A stretch of DNA of 64,000 nucleotides, taken from Candidatus Hydrothermus pacificus. Lineage in GTDB: Bacteria > Hydrothermota > Hydrothermia > Hydrothermales > Hydrothermaceae. Below are positions 41,203 through 51,395 of this stretch, in pieces. The position numbers were made by a program, and so were the translations under genes. The stretch is taken from positions 61,851 through 125,850 of the forward strand of contig MTOH01000001.1 of NCBI GenBank assembly GCA_002011615.1, in the 5' to 3' direction. Numbering within the stretch: the stretch's first letter is position 1; the number at the start of each line of letters is the position of its first letter. The notes beneath the pieces were generated by a model. It was not told where the DNA came from. It saw nothing but the letters and a program-made list of their open reading frames with translations, and made no database searches.

Positions 41203-42275
41203 AAATTTTTAAGAACAAAATTTTTAAAGGTGAGTATATTGTCTTCCCAGTTCGCCTTTTCTTCAACTATTTTTTTATTTAAAAGACATGCTCTGGCTCT
41301 TAAATCTTTATCTTTTAGAGCCTTTTTAAGTTTAAAATGAAGTTCTTTGAAACTCCTGGGGTCAAATAAAAATCCATTTATACCGTCAACAATCCATTCT
41401 CTATTCCCCTTTATATCAGATACAACAGGAAAAAGTCCAAAGCTCATCGCTTCTATAAGGGAAACACTCGTTCCATCAGAAAAAGAAGAGGAAAGATAAA
41501 TCTGGTTCTTTAAGAGGAGAGATTGCAGTTCTTCTTCTGTAACATAGCCATTATAATTTACAATATCAAAAAGCCCCTCATTGTATATCATCTCTTTAAA
41601 TTTTGATGAAAGAGAACCTGCTCCCACCCAGTCCACATAGAAACCTCTTCTTTCCTGGTCGCTGAATTTCTTGAGAGCCTTTATGATAATTTCCTGATTA
41701 TAAAGAGGCTCCATCTTCCTGTAAGTTATAATGCCCGGTTTTTCATTTCCGATTTTTTTGTTCCTGCCTTTTTCTCTCCACTTCCTTTCAACACCAAAGG
41801 GAATAACAATTATCTTATTTTCTCTTATATCAAAATTTTCAACAAGAATCTCTTTCATGAACTTGGCATCAACTACAACTCCACTCGCTCCGTCAATTAT
41901 GATTTTTGCAATTAACTTTTTTAATCTATTTTTCAGTGGAAACAGAAGCAAATCTGAGCCCCATATTGTTAAAACATAGGGTATCTTTTTTCTTATTTTC
42001 TCAAAAAAGGAAAGTAATCCATAGTTTGGTATAAAATGAGGCAAAATCAGGTCGGGCTTAACCTTATTGACTATTTCCTTCAATCTCAAATAACTTCCCG
42101 CATATTTGAATCTGCCAGAAAATTTTGGCTCTATCTTTTCAAATTTTTTAAACTCATATAATGACTTTTCAAAAGATGCAACAGACACATCCCATCCAAT
42201 CATTTCATAGGCTTTTTGCCATCTCTTTGTATGTACAGCAGAAGCATCTGATAGAAGTAAAACTTTTTTTATCAT
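41199..42275 (-). CDS. Glycosyltransferase family 4-like protein
   Basis: GT-B architecture: DLILPHFIPNYGLLSFFEKIRKKIPYVLTIWGSDLLLFP, NQIYLSSSFSDGTSVSLIEAMSFGLFPVVSDIKGNREWI. Confidence 0.85.
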   Translation of the reverse strand: MIKKVLLLSDASAVHTKRWQKAYEMIGWDVSVASFEKSLYEFKKFEKIEPKFSGRFKYAGSYLRLKEIVNKVKPDLILPHFIPNYGLLSFFEKIRKKIPYVLTIWGSDLLLFPLKNRLKKLIAKIIIDGASGVVVDAKFMKEILVENFDIRENKIIVIPFGVERKWREKGRNKKIGNEKPGIITYRKMEPLYNQEIIIKALKKFSDQERRGFYVDWVGAGSLSSKFKEMIYNEGLFDIVNYNGYVTEEELQSLLLKNQIYLSSSFSDGTSVSLIEAMSFGLFPVVSDIKGNREWIVDGINGFLFDPRSFKELHFKLKKALKDKDLRARACLLNKKIVEEKANWEDNILTFKNFVLKNL

Positions 42276-45094
42276 ATTATTGGTTTTGAAAACTCCCTGT
42301 ACATATCTTCAATATTTAATTTTATAATGAGCTTGTTGTTAAAATCAATCCTAAGAGAAGGTTCAGATGTCACATTGCCAAGGAAAAGAAAGGGCAGGTC
42401 TTCAAAAAGCCTCTCAAATTCCCGCTGTTTTCCCTTTTTAACCTCTACCAGAATTCTCCCTGCGGATTCAGAAAAAAGAAATTCATCCCATCTCAATTGA
42501 CTCTTAATCCCTATCCTTGCACCTTTATTCCTGGCAAAAGTCATTTCAGAAATAGCAACTGCAAGTCCGCCCTGTGAAACATCATGAGAAGCCACAACAA
42601 GTTCTCTTTTAATTGCCTCATAGAGAGTGTTATATATTTTTAGAAATTTATCAGCATGAACCTTCGGGACAAATCCTTTTTCAATGCCTAAAAGTATAAA
42701 ATACTCTGAGGCACCAAGTTCCTTTCTGGTTTCACCTATAAGATATAGAGGATTACCCTCTTCTTTAAAGCATGCGGTAACAGGGTTGACATGCTCTTCA
42801 ATTATTCCCACACCGGTTATTAAAAGAGTGGCGGGTATCTTAATTCGCAAATTCTCTGTTTTAAATTCATTGTAAAGGCTATCTTTACCTGAAATAAAAG
42901 GTGTTTTAAATACTCTGGCAATCTCATAACAGGCCTTGCAGGCTTCTATAATTTCTGCCATAACCTCCTCATTTTCAGGATTGGCAAAACAGAAGTTATC
43001 AAGGAGTGCTATTTTTTCAGGATTAACACCACAGGAGACAAGACTTCTAACGGCTTCATCAATTGCATTTGCAGCCATCCAGTAAGGAGAAATATAAGAG
43101 TATGAAGGACATATACCCTTTGAGATAGCCAGTTTTTTCTCGGAGTTAAACTTTGGTCTTATCACCACCGCGTCCTGCGGGGAAAGTTTTAAATAACCTA
43201 TCAGAGGTTTTATAACACTCTTTCCCTGAACTTCGTGGTCATACTGTCTTATTATTCTCTCCCTGCTTCTTATATTGTAAGAAGAAAGAAGTTTAAGCAA
43301 AATCTCCTCAGGGGATTTGGGTTCCGGAACATTTATATCCTCTTCCGGGTATTCCATCCTCGAAACTTTCCTTATAACATCCGGTCTTCCCCGATGCAAA
43401 AAGTCAATATCAATATCACAAACTTTATTCCCTTTATAGAAAATTTCCAGTTTCCCGGAATCAGTGTATTCTCCTATCACACTAATCTCACACGCATATG
43501 TGTCGCATATTTCTTTCAATCTATTTATGTTCTCTTCTTTTACTCCGAGAATCATCCTCTCCTGAGATTCTGAAATCCATATTTCAGTATAAGAAAGCCC
43601 TTCATATTTAAGTGGAACCTTATCCAGATATACCCTCGCACCATTTGTAATCTCGGCACTTTCACCTATAGCAGAGGAAAGCCCTCCACCCCCACAATCG
43701 GTTACAAACTCTATTAAATTTTCATCTCTTGCGGAAATAATAACATCAAGAACTTTTTTCTCTGTTATCGGGTCACCTATCTGAACAGCACCAATAGAAA
43801 CTTCTTCAGATTTTTCCTCAAGTTCAAGAGACGCAAATGTAACACCGTGAATCCCATCCTTACCTGTTCTGCCACCTATGAGAACAATTTTGTATCCGGG
43901 TTTTAAATTCTTTTGAATATACTTTCTGGGTATAATACCCACTGTTCCGCAGTAAACAAGAGGATTTGCAAGATAACCACTATCTATAAAAACTCCTCCT
44001 GCACATGTAGGAATTCCCATCCTGTTACCATAATCACGCACACCTGCAACTACACCTTTTAATATCCTCTTTGGATGGAGAACTCCTTCAGGAAGTTCTG
44101 AATGGGGGATATCAAGAGGTCCAACACAGAATACATCGGTATTCATAACAGGCTCTGCTCCCCTGCCCGCACCAAGAATATCCCTGATAACTCCACCTAT
44201 TCCTGTAGCAGAGCCACCATAAGGTTCTATTGCAGAAGGATGATTATGGGTCTCAACCTTTATAGCTATTCCATCTTTCTCATCAAATTCTATTATTCCT
44301 GCATTATCCTTGAATAAAATTAAACAAAAATCTTTTTTAACTTCCTCACTCACCTTTGCTATATAAGTTTGTAGCAGATTATCTATATATTCATCTCCAT
44401 AATAGTATTTTCCTTTAAAAGTTTTATGAACACAGTGTTCTGACCATGTCTGGGCAATCGTTTCAATTTCACAATCAGTAGGGTTTCTCTTCTTCTCAGA
44501 AAAATATCGTTTTATTGCTTTCATTTCCTCAAGATTGAGGGCAAGACCTTTTTCCTGAGAATATCTGACCAGATCTTCATCACTAAAAGAATTTACAGGA
44601 ATTTCAATTAACTCAAATTTATAAGGCTGAGGCTCAGTAAAAATTATCTCTGCAGTCTTTCCTTTTTTTTCTATAACCGGGTTGTACATTGTTTTCCTTG
44701 CTATATAATCAACTTCCTGTTCTGTCAGCTCCCCTTTTATAAAATACCTTCTGCCTGTTTTCACTGCTTCAGGCTCTTTAAGACCAAAAAGTTTTATTGA
44801 TTCTTTAACAGAATCTTCAACAGGGTCTCTTACTCCGAAATGATAGGTAATTTCAAAATCATTACCTCCCACTTCATATCTTTGATTCACTCTGTAATCC
44901 TCTGTCACATCCTCACACAGAATTTCCTCTGCAACTTTTTTTATATCATCTGGCTGATAATCACCCTTTATCCAGTAGATTTTTGTTTCATACACCTCAA
45001 TTTTTTTCTGAATACCCAGTTCTATAATACTCTCTTCAATATCTCTTCTCCTTGCATTAAAAGGAACTATCTCTATACGAAAAATCCTGTTCAT
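42272..45094 (-). CDS. purL: Phosphoribosylformylglycinamidine synthase with N-terminal PurS-like repeats
   Basis: SEHCVHKTFKGKYYY, VETHNHPSAIEPYGGSATGIGGVIRD, DCGGGGLSSAIGE; about 150 aa N-terminal extension resembling tandem PurS; no PurQ amidotransferase domain. Confidence 0.93.
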   Translation of the reverse strand: MNRIFRIEIVPFNARRRDIEESIIELGIQKKIEVYETKIYWIKGDYQPDDIKKVAEEILCEDVTEDYRVNQRYEVGGNDFEITYHFGVRDPVEDSVKESIKLFGLKEPEAVKTGRRYFIKGELTEQEVDYIARKTMYNPVIEKKGKTAEIIFTEPQPYKFELIEIPVNSFSDEDLVRYSQEKGLALNLEEMKAIKRYFSEKKRNPTDCEIETIAQTWSEHCVHKTFKGKYYYGDEYIDNLLQTYIAKVSEEVKKDFCLILFKDNAGIIEFDEKDGIAIKVETHNHPSAIEPYGGSATGIGGVIRDILGAGRGAEPVMNTDVFCVGPLDIPHSELPEGVLHPKRILKGVVAGVRDYGNRMGIPTCAGGVFIDSGYLANPLVYCGTVGIIPRKYIQKNLKPGYKIVLIGGRTGKDGIHGVTFASLELEEKSEEVSIGAVQIGDPITEKKVLDVIISARDENLIEFVTDCGGGGLSSAIGESAEITNGARVYLDKVPLKYEGLSYTEIWISESQERMILGVKEENINRLKEICDTYACEISVIGEYTDSGKLEIFYKGNKVCDIDIDFLHRGRPDVIRKVSRMEYPEEDINVPEPKSPEEILLKLLSSYNIRSRERIIRQYDHEVQGKSVIKPLIGYLKLSPQDAVVIRPKFNSEKKLAISKGICPSYSYISPYWMAANAIDEAVRSLVSCGVNPEKIALLDNFCFANPENEEVMAEIIEACKACYEIARVFKTPFISGKDSLYNEFKTENLRIKIPATLLITGVGIIEEHVNPVTACFKEEGNPLYLIGETRKELGASEYFILLGIEKGFVPKVHADKFLKIYNTLYEAIKRELVVASHDVSQGGLAVAISEMTFARNKGARIGIKSQLRWDEFLFSESAGRILVEVKKGKQREFERLFEDLPFLFLGNVTSEPSLRIDFNNKLIIKLNIEDMYREFSKPII

Positions 45095-45357
45095 TTTTTC
45101 CTTTCAACCATACCCTTTTCAATCTCTTCTATAATTTTCTCTATGTTTTCTCTATTCTCAAGCATTCTATAAAATTTTCCATAATTTTTAAAGGAAAATA
45201 CTGACTGGACAAAAGGTTCAAGAAAAACAAAAAATTGAGACGCCACAAAGGATAGAGGTTTCATTGATTCCAAAAGTAAAATTGCAGGAACTTCCAGTTT
45301 TAACTGGAGTATCCTTTTAACAATTCTTTCTATTATCTCGTCATATTTTTCTTCCAT
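45091..45357 (-). CDS. Small conserved protein between gcvPB and purL
   Basis: 88 aa [57 protein letters not shown]; overlaps both neighbours by a few nt (operon-like). Confidence 0.7.
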   Translation of the reverse strand: MEEKYDEIIERIVKRILQLKLEVPAILLLESMKPLSFVASQFFVFLEPFVQSVFSFKNYGKFYRMLENRENIEKIIEEIEKGMVERKK

Positions 45358-46784
45358 CTTAAAACAGGTGTCCTGTTTGCCCTCGTTTCATCAAGTCTTC
45401 TGACAGGTGTATTGTGGGGAGCGTTATGGAGCAAATCAGGGTTCTTTTCTGCTTCTTCAACAATTTTTTTCAATGTTTCCACAAAAGCATCAAGGGTCTC
45501 TTTTGACTCAGTTTCTGTAGGTTCTATCATAAGAGCTTCTGGAACTATAAGAGGAAAATAAACAGTGGGAGCATGGAATCCATAGTCAAGAAGTCTTTTG
45601 GCTATATCTAGGGTCCTTACACCGTATTTTCTCTTTAAGTTCTCACCGGAAACAACAAATTCATGCATACAGGGGTTGTCCTTATAAGGATTTTCAAACA
45701 TATCTCCTATCTTCTTCCTCAGATAGTTGGCATTCAGAATCGCATCTTCTGCAACCTTTCTCAATCCATCTTTTCCCATAACAAGAATGTAGGCGTATGC
45801 TTTTACCATGACAAGGAAATTACCATAAAAAGTATGCATTTTACCTATGGAATGAGGAAAATCATAGGATAATCTATATTCTCCGTTATTCTCAACAATT
45901 CTGGGAACAGGAAGATATTTTTCAAGTTCTCCTTTAACTCCAACAGGGCCTGAACCGGGTCCTCCACCGCCATGAGGTGTGGAAAAGGTCTTGTGTAAAT
46001 TAAAATGCACGATATCAAAACCCATTTCACCCGGTTTTATTATTCCCAGAAGAGCATTCAGGTTTGCACCATCTAAATAAACAAGCCCTCCAGTCTCATG
46101 CACAAGGTCTGTAATTTCACATATTTCAGATTCAAAAAGACCGAGAGTATTTGGATTTGTGACCATAAAGGCTGCCACCTCTTCATTAAGGTTTTTCTTT
46201 AAATCTTCAACAGAAATTAAACCTTTTTCATTTGACTTAACTGTTTTTGCAACATAACCTGCCAGGGTGACTGAGGCAGGATTTGTCCCATGAGCAGAGT
46301 CAGGGACAAGAACAACTTTTCTCGGATTACCTTTTTCTGTATGATATTTCCTGACAATAAGCATGCCGGCAAGCTCTCCATTGGCACCGGCAGCAGGCTG
46401 AAGAGAAACTGCATCCATACCTGCAATTTCGGAAAGAAGTAATTCAAGTTCTTTCATGAGCCTTAATGCTCCCTGCACTGTTTGTTCAGGCTGAAGAGGA
46501 TGAATATTTGTAAAACCGGCATTTCTTGAAAGCTCTTCGTTCAGCTTGGGGTTATATTTCATTGTGCATGAACCTAAAGGATAGAATCCCCTGTCAACAT
46601 GATAGTTTGACTCTGCAAGTGCATTGAAGTGTCTGGCTATTTCTGTCTCTGAGACTTCTGGAAGTTCAGGAGAGTTTTTTCTTATATACCCATCAGGGAT
46701 GTATTTTTTTATGTCAAATTCAGGGATTGACGGAAATTTAAATGCCCGTTTACCTTTTTTACTCTTTTCAAACAAAATCTCCAA
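45333..46784 (-). CDS. gcvPB: Glycine dehydrogenase (decarboxylating) subunit 2
   Basis: [74 protein letters not shown] (PLP lysine). Confidence 0.96.
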   Translation of the reverse strand: MEILFEKSKKGKRAFKFPSIPEFDIKKYIPDGYIRKNSPELPEVSETEIARHFNALAESNYHVDRGFYPLGSCTMKYNPKLNEELSRNAGFTNIHPLQPEQTVQGALRLMKELELLLSEIAGMDAVSLQPAAGANGELAGMLIVRKYHTEKGNPRKVVLVPDSAHGTNPASVTLAGYVAKTVKSNEKGLISVEDLKKNLNEEVAAFMVTNPNTLGLFESEICEITDLVHETGGLVYLDGANLNALLGIIKPGEMGFDIVHFNLHKTFSTPHGGGGPGSGPVGVKGELEKYLPVPRIVENNGEYRLSYDFPHSIGKMHTFYGNFLVMVKAYAYILVMGKDGLRKVAEDAILNANYLRKKIGDMFENPYKDNPCMHEFVVSGENLKRKYGVRTLDIAKRLLDYGFHAPTVYFPLIVPEALMIEPTETESKETLDAFVETLKKIVEEAEKNPDLLHNAPHNTPVRRLDETRANRTPVLRWKKNMTR

Positions 46785-46810
46785 TTTTACCTCCTTTTTT
46801 GAATCTCAAA

Positions 46811-47425
46811 TTATAAAGAAGATAAATCCCTTAGTTCAATTTCACCAGATGGTTCTTTTTCTTTAATCAAAATTCCTGAAAATTTGAAAACCGATGTATC
46901 TTCATCCTTCCATGCATCAGGTGAAAGACCTGCTTTAATACAGGTTTCGGAAAGAAATTGCTCCTCATCAAATCCCCATTCAACCGCTACCTGAGGCAAA
47001 AGAAGACCCTTGAAAATCCCTCTCTGCACCATAAGACCATGTTTACCTATATCTATCTGGTTTATGTAATCATAGGGTTCACCTTCAAGTTTTTCCGGTT
47101 CTGTAAGAACTGTAATTTCTATAACTATCCTGTTAAGTTCATCTTTTCTTAAAGGAGAAAACCTGGGGTCCTCAAAAGCAGACTCATAGGCAGATATTAC
47201 CACTGCTTTCCACAGAGGGTAAAGGGGAAAAGGGATTCCTATACAACCCCTTAATGTTTTTTCTGGAAAATTATAAATACTTGTAAACACACCTCTTTTA
47301 AAGGAGAATTTGTTTTTAATTTTTTCCTCTGCCTTAAATGAAGAGTCATACCTTTCCCCATTTAACCCCTTTTCTATGCTCAGTCTCGCCAGAGTTATTA
47401 AATCTTTTGCTTCTTTTCTGTCCAT
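46811..47425 (-). CDS. AMMECR1-domain protein (AmmeMemoRadiSam system protein A-like)
   Basis: GVFTSIYNFPEKTLRGCIGIPFPLYPLWKAVVISAYESAFEDPRFSPL, LLLPQVAVEWGFDEEQFLSETCIKAGLSPDAW. Confidence 0.9.
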   Translation of the reverse strand: MDRKEAKDLITLARLSIEKGLNGERYDSSFKAEEKIKNKFSFKRGVFTSIYNFPEKTLRGCIGIPFPLYPLWKAVVISAYESAFEDPRFSPLRKDELNRIVIEITVLTEPEKLEGEPYDYINQIDIGKHGLMVQRGIFKGLLLPQVAVEWGFDEEQFLSETCIKAGLSPDAWKDEDTSVFKFSGILIKEKEPSGEIELRDLSSL

Positions 47426-47458
47426 GGATATATATATTTTGCTGTATAAAAGAGTAAT

Positions 47459-47488
47459 TTGTCAATAAAAAGAGACTTACTTTATAAT
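47459..47488 (+). promoter_or_regulatory. Promoter-like element immediately upstream of PSP1-domain gene (leaderless candidate)
   Basis: TTGTCA (47459-47464) - 18 nt - TATAAT (47483-47488); ATG at 47495, only 6 nt after the -10. Confidence 0.6.
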
Positions 47489-47494
47489 GTAATT

Positions 47495-48292
47495 ATGTTC
47501 TTTAAAAAGAAAAAAGTTGAGGATAAAAGGCCAAAAAACACTCTTGAAGTTTCTGTAATAGGTGCAGGATTTGAAAGATACTTTTATGAAGAAGAATTAA
47601 AATTAAGTAATCATTCTCTTATGTTTATAAAAACCACAAAAGAACCCGAGAGAGAGCTACTCGTTAAATTCAGGGTCAGGTCAACTAAAAAAACAGAACA
47701 CAAGGTATTATCAATAAGGCCTGCCACAGAAGAAGAGGTTGTGCGTATTATAAAAAATATGGTTAAGGGATTTATATATGAAAAGGAGTTTAATGACATA
47801 AAGATTGTGAATGTATTTCCCAATTTAAAAGACGGGATATTTAAATTTCAGTTTACTGCAGAAAAAAGATATAACCTTGCCATCTTTGCTCCGAAACTTG
47901 CAAAGATCTTACATATTCATTTAGAATTTGAACAGGTAGGGGCAAGAGATTATGCAAGAGAAATGGGCGGGATTGGAAGATGCGGAAGGGAAATATGCTG
48001 CCAAAAATGGCTGAAACAAATCCCTCCAATTACCCTTGAAATGGCAAGAAATCAATACATATTTTCAGCCCCTGAAAACATAACAGGTATATGTGGCAGG
48101 CTTCTCTGCTGTTTAAGATATGAACTACCTTTTTATGAGGAGGTTTCAAGAGAGTTTCCCAAAATAGGGGAGGATATAAAAACACCAAAAGGAGTGGGTA
48201 GAGTAAAGGAAATAAATGTCATAAAGGGGTATTACAGAGTTCAATATGAAAACGGTGGTGAAGAAATATTCTACAAAGAAGAAAAATGGTAG
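47495..48292 (+). CDS. PSP1-domain protein (RicT/YaaT-like)
   Basis: FEQVGARDYAREMGGIGRCGREICCQKWL...ENITGICGRLLCCLRYE cysteine-rich PSP1 signature; start moved from TTG 47459 to ATG 47495. Confidence 0.9.
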   Translation: MFFKKKKVEDKRPKNTLEVSVIGAGFERYFYEEELKLSNHSLMFIKTTKEPERELLVKFRVRSTKKTEHKVLSIRPATEEEVVRIIKNMVKGFIYEKEFNDIKIVNVFPNLKDGIFKFQFTAEKRYNLAIFAPKLAKILHIHLEFEQVGARDYAREMGGIGRCGREICCQKWLKQIPPITLEMARNQYIFSAPENITGICGRLLCCLRYELPFYEEVSREFPKIGEDIKTPKGVGRVKEINVIKGYYRVQYENGGEEIFYKEEKW

Positions 48293-48470
48293 GTAAAAAA
48301 TAAAAAGGGGGGAAACACTTTATTTTGGGAAAATAGCTTTCAAGATTTTTTCTGAAAACCCGATGAATCCACCCTGCCTTTACTGCTGATTTCTCTTTTC
48401 TCGATTATTTATAAACGCGAGTAATGCAAAAACGCAATTAATTCAACTGATTCAGCTGCCGGTTCTTATC

Positions 48471-49226
48471 TCACTTCTGTGGCATATAAAGCTCTTTAAA
48501 ATTTCCTGCTTTTTTGTATCCTGCCGGAATTTTTAAAACCGATGAAGGGATATCACCTTTTTTAATTGATATTGCTCTGGTTTCACTCACCTTTTTACCA
48601 TCAGGGCCATAGGTCACTGATTTCAGGCTAAATCCTTCCTCTATCTTACCAATATTAAACATACCCGCTTGAGATGCTAATTTCTCAAATTTCTTGGAAA
48701 TCTTTTCTGCATCTTTTTTGCTTATTTCTGAGGGGACGAACTTCAGGTCGGGTGAAATATAATCCTCTGTTCTATATGTTGATTTCATGGGTCCAGGTGT
48801 TGTAACTTTTATGTTGTAAATAACTGTATTATATCCGAGCACTTTGGCTGTTTTACCTGTTTTTTCAATTTTTACCTCAGGACCACTCATCATCTTTTCC
48901 ATCATTTTTCTCTGCTCAGGAGGCATATCTTTCATCATTTCCTGCATTTCTTTTTTCATGGCTGAATGCATACCCGAAAGGGCAGAAACAAATTCATCAA
49001 CAGTCCCTTCATAATATTCTTTTTCCTCGTGAGAAATAAAGGTGATCTTCTCGGTCTTAAAGTTTATAATAAATACATCATCCTTACTTACATTAGCTAA
49101 AATACCGTTGGAAATATAGTAAGTTGATGTATCTGCTGGCATCTTGGGACCTTTCTCTTCAAATTTCATAATCCATCCTGCTTTTAGGAGTCCTGCTATC
49201 AGAACTGTCCATAAAAATTTTTTCAT
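48471..49226 (-). CDS. Secreted protein, DUF4412-like
   Basis: Signal peptide MKKFLWTVLIAGLLKAGW; YISNGILANVSKDDVFIINFKTEKITFISHEEKEYYEGT...MKEMMKDMPPEQRKMME pattern. Confidence 0.55.
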   Translation of the reverse strand: MKKFLWTVLIAGLLKAGWIMKFEEKGPKMPADTSTYYISNGILANVSKDDVFIINFKTEKITFISHEEKEYYEGTVDEFVSALSGMHSAMKKEMQEMMKDMPPEQRKMMEKMMSGPEVKIEKTGKTAKVLGYNTVIYNIKVTTPGPMKSTYRTEDYISPDLKFVPSEISKKDAEKISKKFEKLASQAGMFNIGKIEEGFSLKSVTYGPDGKKVSETRAISIKKGDIPSSVLKIPAGYKKAGNFKELYMPQK

Positions 49227-49286
49227 AAAACACCTCCTCTGTTTAATTTTTTTATTATTTTTATTATAAAGCTTAAAAAATCTTTT

Positions 49287-51386
49287 TCAAAAATAAAAAA
49301 GATACCTCAATTTAGCAACATAAACTCTTTCATAGGGAAGATACTTATTCCCTTCATACCCCTCAAGGTCATTTATGGCAATGTAGAACCAGGATTTTGG
49401 CGCAATCATAAAGGACAAGATTCCGCCGAATCTTATTTGAATAAATCTTTTATCTTCCTTTGTATAAACACCTTCGGTGTAAATTGAAAATTTTAAATTT
49501 CTGGAAATGCTCCACCAGAAACGGGGGCTTGGTATAATATAGTAATTCTTTATATCTTCTTCCTCTGTAAGCACTGAAGCATTTAAACTGAATTCTATTT
49601 CCATTGAAGACAAAGGTTTATAACCTGTGTAAAAATTACTCCAGTAAACATAATAGGGCATGTATTCATCCTCATCATAATAACCGAAATACCTTCCTGA
49701 CCATAATCCCAAATCAAAGGGTTTTCTCCAGTCAGTATGAAATCCAAAGTTGAAATTAAAAGCATTATAAAACTTGCCATTTTCGTATTCCCTGCTTAAA
49801 TTCATTCCGCCGTTCAACTCCCACCAGTTTTTAAAGGTTATTTCAAAATTATTTGTAAATCCACCTGAAAATTTTCTTTCTCCAAATTCCTTTATAAATC
49901 CTGCTCCCACAAACCATCCAAACCTGTAAAGATATTTTTCAGGATAGATGTTGGGACCGAACACCAAACCCACACTTTTTGTGCCATACCCGGGAACATA
50001 TCCTACCTCATTCAAATCAAAGGAATCTCCAATAGTCTGGGCAGAACCAAAAGCAATAAATTTCTCCCCCACATGCATAAAGCTTGCATCAAATAAAAAA
50101 TCTTCCTTATTTTTATTTTTTTCAAAAGACCTCGCAAAGATTACCTTTGCATCATTCTGAATATCCCTTAAATTCAGGTCAAGACCTAAAACCCTTTCAT
50201 AATAATAGGGTCTTATCTCGTCCTTTCCAGCATATAAAAATCCGATATCAGAATTCCCGAAGAGATGCTTTTTTATTCTCAAAACCTGAAAATAGGATAG
50301 AGGTTCAACCTCCTCCTCATCCTCTGTTCTTTCACATCTTGTAAAAATAAACCCTGTTTCAAAATCTTTTGTCTTTGATAAAAACTTTGCACCTGCAGAG
50401 ATGGGAACCTCCTTACCCGAAGATAGTTTTCTTCCTATCCTCCTTGTATAAAAAAGATGATATCCTGAACCTATATTTATTTCTCTTTCAGGCGGGAATT
50501 TAAAGAGTTCTGTTCCTTCAATAAAAAAGGGTCTTCTATCTTTATAATAGGTTGCATACTTTGAAAGGTTTAAAACATAAGGGTCTGCTTCTATCTCGCC
50601 AAAATCAGGGAAAAAGGTTGCATTTAAAGAAATTTGAGATGTAGGATTCCATGCGAGGTCAAGACCCGCCTTGGGGCTCGTTTCAGGATTCTCATCTATA
50701 ATCCTGTCATGCCTTAAAATACCAACAGGATATGCTTCAAAAAACCTTCCCTTAACTTCAGGGTTTACTCCCTTTAAAATCCCGAACTTTGAAACCCTCA
50801 AACCTTCATTCCTTTTAACAGGAACCCAGTAGGAAGACTCTGCATCCTTATAAACAAACCTCATAAAATTGCATCCCCATTCAGAAAGATTTTCAGCATA
50901 TCTTATCGTTTTAAAAGGAATTTCAACCTCAATTACATATCCCCGGTCATAAATTTTTGCAACAGCCCTCCAAATACCATCCCACGACATATCCTTTTCC
51001 CTTCCATCCTCTGAGATTATCCCGTCGCTCTGGACACCCTTTGCATTTATAAAAAAGTAATAGGCGGTCTTTTTATCTCCGAAGGTATCAAGATAAATAC
51101 CCACACCATCTCCTCTACCCCTATCCCACAGGTCAACAACAGCATAAACATCTTCTTGCTCACATTTAAAGGCAAAGTATATAGAACTTTCTGTATAGAG
51201 GATATAAAGGGTTGTTTTATAATTTGAGGGTTTGCCTTCATCAGGAAACTGCTGGGTAAAGGATGTAATCGAATCTGCTTTATGCCAGATTTCTTCTATG
51301 TATCCATCAAGAAAAGGGGACTCTGGAATATACTCTGCATGAGTCTCAAAGTCCAGAAACATAATAAATATCAGGATTCCTGTCAT
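49287..51386 (-). CDS. CBM9-like/DUF5916-type outer-membrane protein
   Basis: Signal peptide; FLDGYIEEIWHKADSITSFTQQFPDEGKPSNYKTTLYILY; DRRPFFIEGTELF; C-terminal beta-barrel ending KLRYLFYF. Confidence 0.75.
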   Translation of the reverse strand: MTGILIFIMFLDFETHAEYIPESPFLDGYIEEIWHKADSITSFTQQFPDEGKPSNYKTTLYILYTESSIYFAFKCEQEDVYAVVDLWDRGRGDGVGIYLDTFGDKKTAYYFFINAKGVQSDGIISEDGREKDMSWDGIWRAVAKIYDRGYVIEVEIPFKTIRYAENLSEWGCNFMRFVYKDAESSYWVPVKRNEGLRVSKFGILKGVNPEVKGRFFEAYPVGILRHDRIIDENPETSPKAGLDLAWNPTSQISLNATFFPDFGEIEADPYVLNLSKYATYYKDRRPFFIEGTELFKFPPEREINIGSGYHLFYTRRIGRKLSSGKEVPISAGAKFLSKTKDFETGFIFTRCERTEDEEEVEPLSYFQVLRIKKHLFGNSDIGFLYAGKDEIRPYYYERVLGLDLNLRDIQNDAKVIFARSFEKNKNKEDFLFDASFMHVGEKFIAFGSAQTIGDSFDLNEVGYVPGYGTKSVGLVFGPNIYPEKYLYRFGWFVGAGFIKEFGERKFSGGFTNNFEITFKNWWELNGGMNLSREYENGKFYNAFNFNFGFHTDWRKPFDLGLWSGRYFGYYDEDEYMPYYVYWSNFYTGYKPLSSMEIEFSLNASVLTEEEDIKNYYIIPSPRFWWSISRNLKFSIYTEGVYTKEDKRFIQIRFGGILSFMIAPKSWFYIAINDLEGYEGNKYLPYERVYVAKLRYLFYF

Positions 51387-51395
51387 ATCTTTTAA

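Noticed and set aside
47459-47494. TTG-initiated N-terminal extension of the PSP1 protein
   Set aside because: The extension is encoded by the promoter-like TTGTCA...TATAAT sequence; ATG at 47495 (MFFKKKK) is the more plausible start
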